DNA of 8,189 bases, from the NCBI GenBank assembly GCA_009698295.1, contig WLQO01000048.1:1-8189 (forward strand), read 5' to 3'. Shown here piece by piece: positions 5,004-8,189 of the stretch (within the stretch, counting starts at the first letter, position 1; the number at the start of each line of letters is the position of its first letter). The stretch is from Actinomycetota bacterium. Lineage in GTDB: Bacteria > Actinomycetota > Actinomycetes > Nanopelagicales > Nanopelagicaceae. The translations under genes and the position numbers were made by a program. The notes beneath the pieces were generated by a model, which saw nothing but the letters and a program-made list of their open reading frames with translations, searched no databases and was not told the DNA's origin.

Positions 5004-5957
5004 TTAAAAGACGTGAATCTGCTCCATGACTTCCATAATCTTCACAGTTTCAGCAAGACTCAAAATTGGACTATCGGTTAGACCTTTAGCGATGCACTCT
5101 TCAAGGTGAATTGCTTGGTACTGCATACCGCGGCCATTTATCTTCTCTTCATATTTGCGGATAAATTTATTTTGGTTGTCATAAATACTAAAGGTGGCCT
5201 GCTCAAAGAACCAACCATCAATTTCTATTCTTCCCTTTGTGCCATGGATTGCTGCATTACACGGTCCCGCCATTGTCATACATGAATTGATCAAAGCCAG
5301 ACTGCCGTTGTCATATTGCAATACGGCGGCAGTTGCCGAATCAACTCCAGTATCAGTCATGATCGATTTTCCGCTAACTGAATCTGGAATTCCAAGTGTG
5401 CGAATTGCCATATGCATCGGATAAATACCTAAGTCGTAATGCGCTCCGCCGCCTTGTTCGCGATTCCAAAGTCGAGGCGCTCTCTCGATTGGCAGAAATT
5501 GGCTGTGATCTGCGTAAACAAAATGTGGAGTTCCGATTTCGCCTGCTTCAATCGCTGCAAAGACAGCAACCATCGTTGGCAAGAACCGAGTCCACATCGC
5601 TTCCATCACAAAGACGTTTTTGCGTTTTGCAGCGGCATAGATTTCATGGGCATCTGCGGCGTTCATAGTAAATGGCTTTTCCAGCAGAACATGCTTTCCG
5701 GCTTCTATCGCAAGCAGGGCATGGTCGCGGTGCAAGGTTTGAACCGTTGAAATATAAATAACATCTACTTCAGGATCTGCCACAAGGGATTCGTAATCTG
5801 GATGGCGATTTGGGATGTTGAACTGATCAGCGAATGCGTTGGTGCGCGCCATATCGCGCGTAGCAACTGCTTGAATCTTTAATCCAGCATGAGCGAAATC
5901 TGCTGCGATGATCTTGGCGATGCCGCCTGCTCCTAAATAACCCCAACGTAGCGCCAT
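5004..5957 (-). CDS. Gfo/Idh/MocA-family NAD(P)-dependent oxidoreductase, dihydrodiol-dehydrogenase-like
   Basis: A 317-residue cytoplasmic dehydrogenase. The N-terminal Rossmann fold starts with GYLGAGGIA (6-14), the dinucleotide-binding glycine motif. EKPF (93-96) carries the conserved Lys94, and GGGAHYDLGIYPMHMA (169-184) supplies the Asp175/His182 pair of the active-site helix. VMEAMWTRFLP (117-127) is characteristic of the subgroup that includes dimeric dihydrodiol dehydrogenase and related sugar or polyol dehydrogenases. The substrate cannot be named; a sugar, an inositol-like polyol or a diol is most likely. The ATG (5955-5957) follows AAGGAG (5962-5967) with a short 4-base gap. It lies 42 bases downstream of the heliorhodopsin gene on the same strand and might be read from it, though an AT-rich spacer could carry its own promoter. 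Length is normal and no defects are seen. Confidence 0.88.
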   Translation of the reverse strand: MALRWGYLGAGGIAKIIAADFAHAGLKIQAVATRDMARTNAFADQFNIPNRHPDYESLVADPEVDVIYISTVQTLHRDHALLAIEAGKHVLLEKPFTMNAADAHEIYAAAKRKNVFVMEAMWTRFLPTMVAVFAAIEAGEIGTPHFVYADHSQFLPIERAPRLWNREQGGGAHYDLGIYPMHMAIRTLGIPDSVSGKSIMTDTGVDSATAAVLQYDNGSLALINSCMTMAGPCNAAIHGTKGRIEIDGWFFEQATFSIYDNQNKFIRKYEEKINGRGMQYQAIHLEECIAKGLTDSPILSLAETVKIMEVMEQIHVF

Positions 5958-5999
5958 GGTGCTCCTTCTAATTTAATTTATAGATTAATTCGATATCAA
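5958..5999 (-). promoter_or_regulatory. AT-rich spacer with ribosome binding site and possible promoter
   Basis: This 42-base gap between the heliorhodopsin and oxidoreductase genes is almost all A and T apart from the AAGGAG at 5962-5967. Read on the minus strand it includes TATAAA (a possible -10), TTGATA, and a GATATC core flanked by TAATT/AATTA arms offset by one base, which could be an operator. No -35/-10 pair with good spacing was found. No terminator hairpin for the heliorhodopsin gene is visible, so readthrough is possible. Confidence 0.35.
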
Positions 6000-6761
6000 T
6001 TATGGAATAAGTGTATTGGCGAAAATCTGCCAAGCAAGTAGCGATTTAGCCACGAGGGATAGCGTTATGTAAGTGCGCTCTCCGCGTAAATAATCAGCCC
6101 ACTTGCCGATCTTCTTATATTGCAGAAATTGCACAAGCGCAAAGGAGTTAAAGAGTACAAAGATTGTAAAGACGATGAAATACACGAAGGTAGGCGCTTT
6201 GTTTTCGCCAGCTCCACCAATTGCAAAGACATAGAAAACCAAGGCAAGCCACGGAACTATGCCGGCTATACAGCCGAAGATAAATGGAATCCAGCCACCA
6301 TTGCCTGGCTCTTCATATTTTTCTTGAAGCCAGCCAAAGAGAATCATGGAAGCGTTTACTCCGAAGATGGAAATCAACGCGGTGATATCTGAAATTCCGG
6401 TTACTTGTGCAATCAGAACAATCATTACTGAAGAGCTAATTGAATATTCAACCCAACGGAAGAAGTTGCGGTGAGCGCCAAGACCTGCGATATATCGCGG
6501 AAAGAATTTAGGGCTAATCACAATGAAGTGCGCAAGAGAAGAAAGTCCCAAGAATATTGCGACACCGATTGCCAGTGGTGCGTTGTACAAGACAATTAAA
6601 TCTCCATATGTGCTTCCGGGAGGGCCCGACATATATCGCGCAGTGATGGGTAGCGTGAAATCTGATGAGAGCGCAAGAACTGCCAACATCTGCAACAGGT
6701 GAAGAACGCCTGCAATTAAATTAATGCGGCGCAGTCCGCGATCTGTAATCTCTTTAGCCAT
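6000..6761 (-). CDS. Heliorhodopsin (retinal-binding photoreceptor membrane protein)
   Basis: A 253-residue, seven-helix membrane protein. Helices fall at about residues 12-32, 55-82, 102-121, 124-145, 158-181, 190-214 and 230-250. It matches heliorhodopsins, including my recollection of 48C12, along its whole length: AGVLHLLQMLAVLAL, SGPPGSTY, FRWVEYSISSSVMIVLIAQ, FGVNASMILFGWLQEKY, GCIAGIVPW, NSFALVQFLQYK, YLRGERTYI and SLVAKSLLAWQIF. Lys239 in helix 7 is the retinal Schiff-base lysine and Glu105 in helix 3 the single counterion (Lys241 and Glu107 in 48C12). His21 and His78 match the conserved inner polar cluster. Heliorhodopsins sit inverted, with the N-terminus in the cytoplasm, and most studied ones show no ion pumping but a slow photocycle, so a sensory or enzyme-modulating role is likely. 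The ATG lacks a Shine-Dalgarno but has TACTTT 6 bases upstream. glnA lies 36 bases upstream on the same strand. No retinal-synthesis gene is in the window. Confidence 0.96.
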   Translation of the reverse strand: MAKEITDRGLRRINLIAGVLHLLQMLAVLALSSDFTLPITARYMSGPPGSTYGDLIVLYNAPLAIGVAIFLGLSSLAHFIVISPKFFPRYIAGLGAHRNFFRWVEYSISSSVMIVLIAQVTGISDITALISIFGVNASMILFGWLQEKYEEPGNGGWIPFIFGCIAGIVPWLALVFYVFAIGGAGENKAPTFVYFIVFTIFVLFNSFALVQFLQYKKIGKWADYLRGERTYITLSLVAKSLLAWQIFANTLIP

Positions 6762-6767
6762 GCCAAT

Positions 6768-6773
6768 AAAGTA
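6768..6773 (-). promoter_or_regulatory. Candidate leaderless -10 (TACTTT) for the heliorhodopsin gene
   Basis: TACTTT on the minus strand fits TAnnnT and is followed by 6 bases (ATTGGC) and the ATG. No ribosome binding site is present. It coincides with the T-rich tail of the glnA terminator hairpin, and no clear -35 is seen at 16-18 bases, where the hairpin lies. Confidence 0.45.
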
Positions 6774-6775
6774 AC

Positions 6776-6795
6776 AGCCAGACGCGGCGCTGGCT
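6776..6795 (-). terminator. Probable intrinsic terminator of glnA
   Basis: AGCCAG and CTGGCT form a perfect 6-bp stem with an 8-base GC-rich loop. On the minus strand it starts 2 bases after the glnA stop codon and is followed by GTTACTTTATT, a T-rich tail. The short stem suggests only partial termination, which would allow some readthrough into the heliorhodopsin gene. Confidence 0.55.
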
Positions 6796-6797
6796 CG

Positions 6798-8144
6798 TTA
6801 TAGGACCGGCAAATACCGATCTAATTCGTAGGCGCTGACCTGGCGGCGGTAGTCCTGCCATTCGGCGCGCTTATTGCGCAGTACATATTCAAAGACATGC
6901 TCGCCCAGAGTCTGGCGCACGAGTTCGCTCTTCTCCATTACTGCAATCGCTTCATCAAGGTTGGCTGGCAGCGATTCGGGCACAGCGTTATCGACGAGCT
7001 CATACTTCTCTTCAATTCCTTTAAGTCCCGCAGCCAACATCACGGCATATGCCAGATAAGGATTGCAGGCAGAATCCGGCGAACGAAATTCGATGCGAGT
7101 CGAATTCTCTTTATTTGGTTTATACATCGGAATACGAACCAAGGCGCTGCGATTGTTGTGGCCCCAGTTAATGAGTGCTGGCGCTTCTCCCCCGCCTTGC
7201 AAGCGTTTGTAAGAATTAACCCACTGATTTGTCACAGCAGTAATTTCAGAGGAGTGTTTCAAGATTCCTGCGATAAATGAGCGAGCGACTTTAGATAAAT
7301 TAAATTCGGCAGATGCATCGTAGAAAGCATTCTTCTCACCTTCAAAGAGCGAGACGTGGGTGTGCATTCCGCTACCTGGATGATCGGTAAATGGCTTTGG
7401 CATAAATGATGCATAGAAGCCTTGCTCCAGCGCCACTTCTTTAATGACATGGCGGAAGGTCATGATGTTATCTGCAGTGCTTAAAGCATCGGCATAACGC
7501 AGATCAATTTCTTGTTGACCAGGTGCGCCTTCGTGATGGCTAAATTCAACTGAGATACCCATCGCTTCCAACATCGTGATCGCTTGGCGACGGAAATCAT
7601 GGCCTACAACAGCCGGAGTGTGATCAAAGTAGCCACCTTGATCAACTGGAATCGGTTCTTCACCTTTTACCGGAGTTGACTTAAATAAGAAGAATTCAAT
7701 TTCAGGATGGGTGTAACAGGTGTAACCCATCTGGGCCGCCTTATTTAATGTACGACGGAGCACATTGCGCGGATCGGCATGCGATGGCGAACCATCTGGC
7801 ATGGTGATGTCGCAGAACATACGAGCTGCACCCGGTGATTCTGTGCGCCAAGGCAAAATTGAAAATGTTGCGGGATCTGGCTTTGCCAACATATCTGATT
7901 CAGTAACGCGCGCAAAGCCTTCAATTGCCGAACCATCAAAGCCGATACCTTCGTCAAATGCATTTGCAAGTTCGGCAGGTGCGATCGCAACCGATTTTAG
8001 ATAACCCAAGACATCGGTAAACCACAAACGGATAAAGCGAATATTGCGCTCTTCAATTGTGCGCAGCACAAACTCTTGCTGCTTACTCATCTGTAAATTG
8101 GTTTGGGAATCGTTCTGTGAATCGTTTGCGGACATAGCCCGCAT
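6798..8144 (-). CDS. glnA: Glutamine synthetase type I (GlnA2-like)
   Basis: Makes glutamine from glutamate, ammonia and ATP as a cytoplasmic dodecamer. Visible blocks are GFDGSAIEGFARVTESDM (68-85), HPEIEFFLF (146-154), SHHEGAPGQQEIDLR (202-216), KPFTDHPGSGMHTHVS (250-265, ATP site), NSYKRLQGGGEAP (310-322, with the flap Glu320) and TRIEFRSPDSACNPYL (349-364). Arg79 occupies the place of the Arg that mediates feedback inhibition in Bacillus-type GSI-alpha. Overall it is closest to mycobacterial GlnA2. The segment that usually reads like N-[IVL]-[YW]-x-L-x-x-x-E before the last 60 residues is missing, so no adenylylation tyrosine is present. The start is uncertain: ATG 8142-8144 gives 448 residues with an extra MRAMSANDSQNDSQTNLQ, while ATG 8088-8090 (MSKQQEFVLRTIEER) fits the family but has neither ribosome binding site nor -10. 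The heliorhodopsin gene follows at once. Confidence 0.97.
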   Translation of the reverse strand: MRAMSANDSQNDSQTNLQMSKQQEFVLRTIEERNIRFIRLWFTDVLGYLKSVAIAPAELANAFDEGIGFDGSAIEGFARVTESDMLAKPDPATFSILPWRTESPGAARMFCDITMPDGSPSHADPRNVLRRTLNKAAQMGYTCYTHPEIEFFLFKSTPVKGEEPIPVDQGGYFDHTPAVVGHDFRRQAITMLEAMGISVEFSHHEGAPGQQEIDLRYADALSTADNIMTFRHVIKEVALEQGFYASFMPKPFTDHPGSGMHTHVSLFEGEKNAFYDASAEFNLSKVARSFIAGILKHSSEITAVTNQWVNSYKRLQGGGEAPALINWGHNNRSALVRIPMYKPNKENSTRIEFRSPDSACNPYLAYAVMLAAGLKGIEEKYELVDNAVPESLPANLDEAIAVMEKSELVRQTLGEHVFEYVLRNKRAEWQDYRRQVSAYELDRYLPVL

Positions 8145-8156
8145 CTTGCCAAGGCC

Positions 8157-8162
8157 AAGTTA
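8157..8162 (-). promoter_or_regulatory. Candidate -10 (TAACTT) upstream of glnA
   Basis: TAACTT on the minus strand lies 12 bases before the ATG at 8144, which predicts a 5' untranslated region of only about 5 bases, nearly leaderless. No good -35 at standard spacing is seen in the 27 bases left before the window ends. It modestly favours the upstream start codon of glnA. Confidence 0.3.
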
Positions 8163-8189
8163 CGGCTGTGTTAAATACCTTCTTGCCAA

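Noticed and set aside
5396..5750. Plus-strand open frames of 90-103 codons opposite the oxidoreductase, and similar ones opposite leuA, glnA, uppS and glyS
   Set aside because: They are antisense to strongly conserved genes, lack ribosome binding sites and have unlikely compositions, so they are shadows of the real genes.
6000..6761. Light-driven proton pump (actinorhodopsin/proteorhodopsin)
   Set aside because: The helix 3 and helix 7 blocks (RWVEYSISSSVM, SLVAKSLLAWQIF) are heliorhodopsin-specific, and pump motifs with acceptor and donor carboxylates are absent.
8145..8189. GlnR-like operator (GTAAC at the -10 region) upstream of glnA
   Set aside because: Only one half-site resembles the GlnR box; the second half at the required 6-base spacing is missing.

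Overview
The window looks like a piece of chromosome from a streamlined, free-living freshwater actinobacterium, most like the acI / 'Ca. Nanopelagicales' group (Planktophila, Nanopelagicus). Four things point there. The leuA-recO-uppS ... glyS order is actinobacterial. Spacers are very short. Base composition is moderate to low in GC for an actinobacterium, judged by eye. The heliorhodopsin closely resembles, from memory, the original actinobacterial freshwater protein 48C12. No mobile element, tRNA, rRNA or CRISPR array was seen.

Layout from right to left, because nearly everything is on the minus strand: glnA (type I glutamine synthetase, GlnA2-like), a hairpin terminator, a heliorhodopsin gene, a Gfo/Idh/MocA-type oxidoreductase (dihydrodiol-dehydrogenase-like), then a leuA regulatory leader and leuA (2-isopropylmalate synthase), recO and uppS. 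A ZIP-family metal transporter gene runs on the plus strand, converging on uppS. Divergent from it is a small antibiotic-biosynthesis-monooxygenase-fold (ABM) protein gene, followed by the 5' third of glyS (glycyl-tRNA synthetase), which leaves the window at base 1.

Two systems stand out. The first is the glnA-heliorhodopsin pair. The rhodopsin has its retinal-binding lysine and the single carboxylate counterion. It lies 36 bases downstream of a glutamine synthetase gene, and I recall a report that an actinobacterial heliorhodopsin binds and modulates glutamine synthetase. The second is the leuA leader at about 4825-4985. A probable leaderless transcript begins at a 19-residue, leucine-rich peptide. 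It is followed by a predicted pseudoknot and a competing stem located where a ribosome stalled on the leucine codons would decide between them. This fits the actinobacterial 'LEU element' and appears to act without a U-tract terminator.

Several genes (ZIP transporter, ABM protein, leuA leader peptide, heliorhodopsin, possibly recO) lack a Shine-Dalgarno sequence. Instead they have a TAnnnT hexamer 6-7 bases before the start codon, the signature of leaderless transcription. glyS, the oxidoreductase and leuA itself have ordinary ribosome binding sites. The window joins nitrogen assimilation (glnA), a light sensor, branched-chain amino acid synthesis (leuA), DNA repair (recO), cell-wall lipid carrier synthesis (uppS), metal uptake and translation (glyS).
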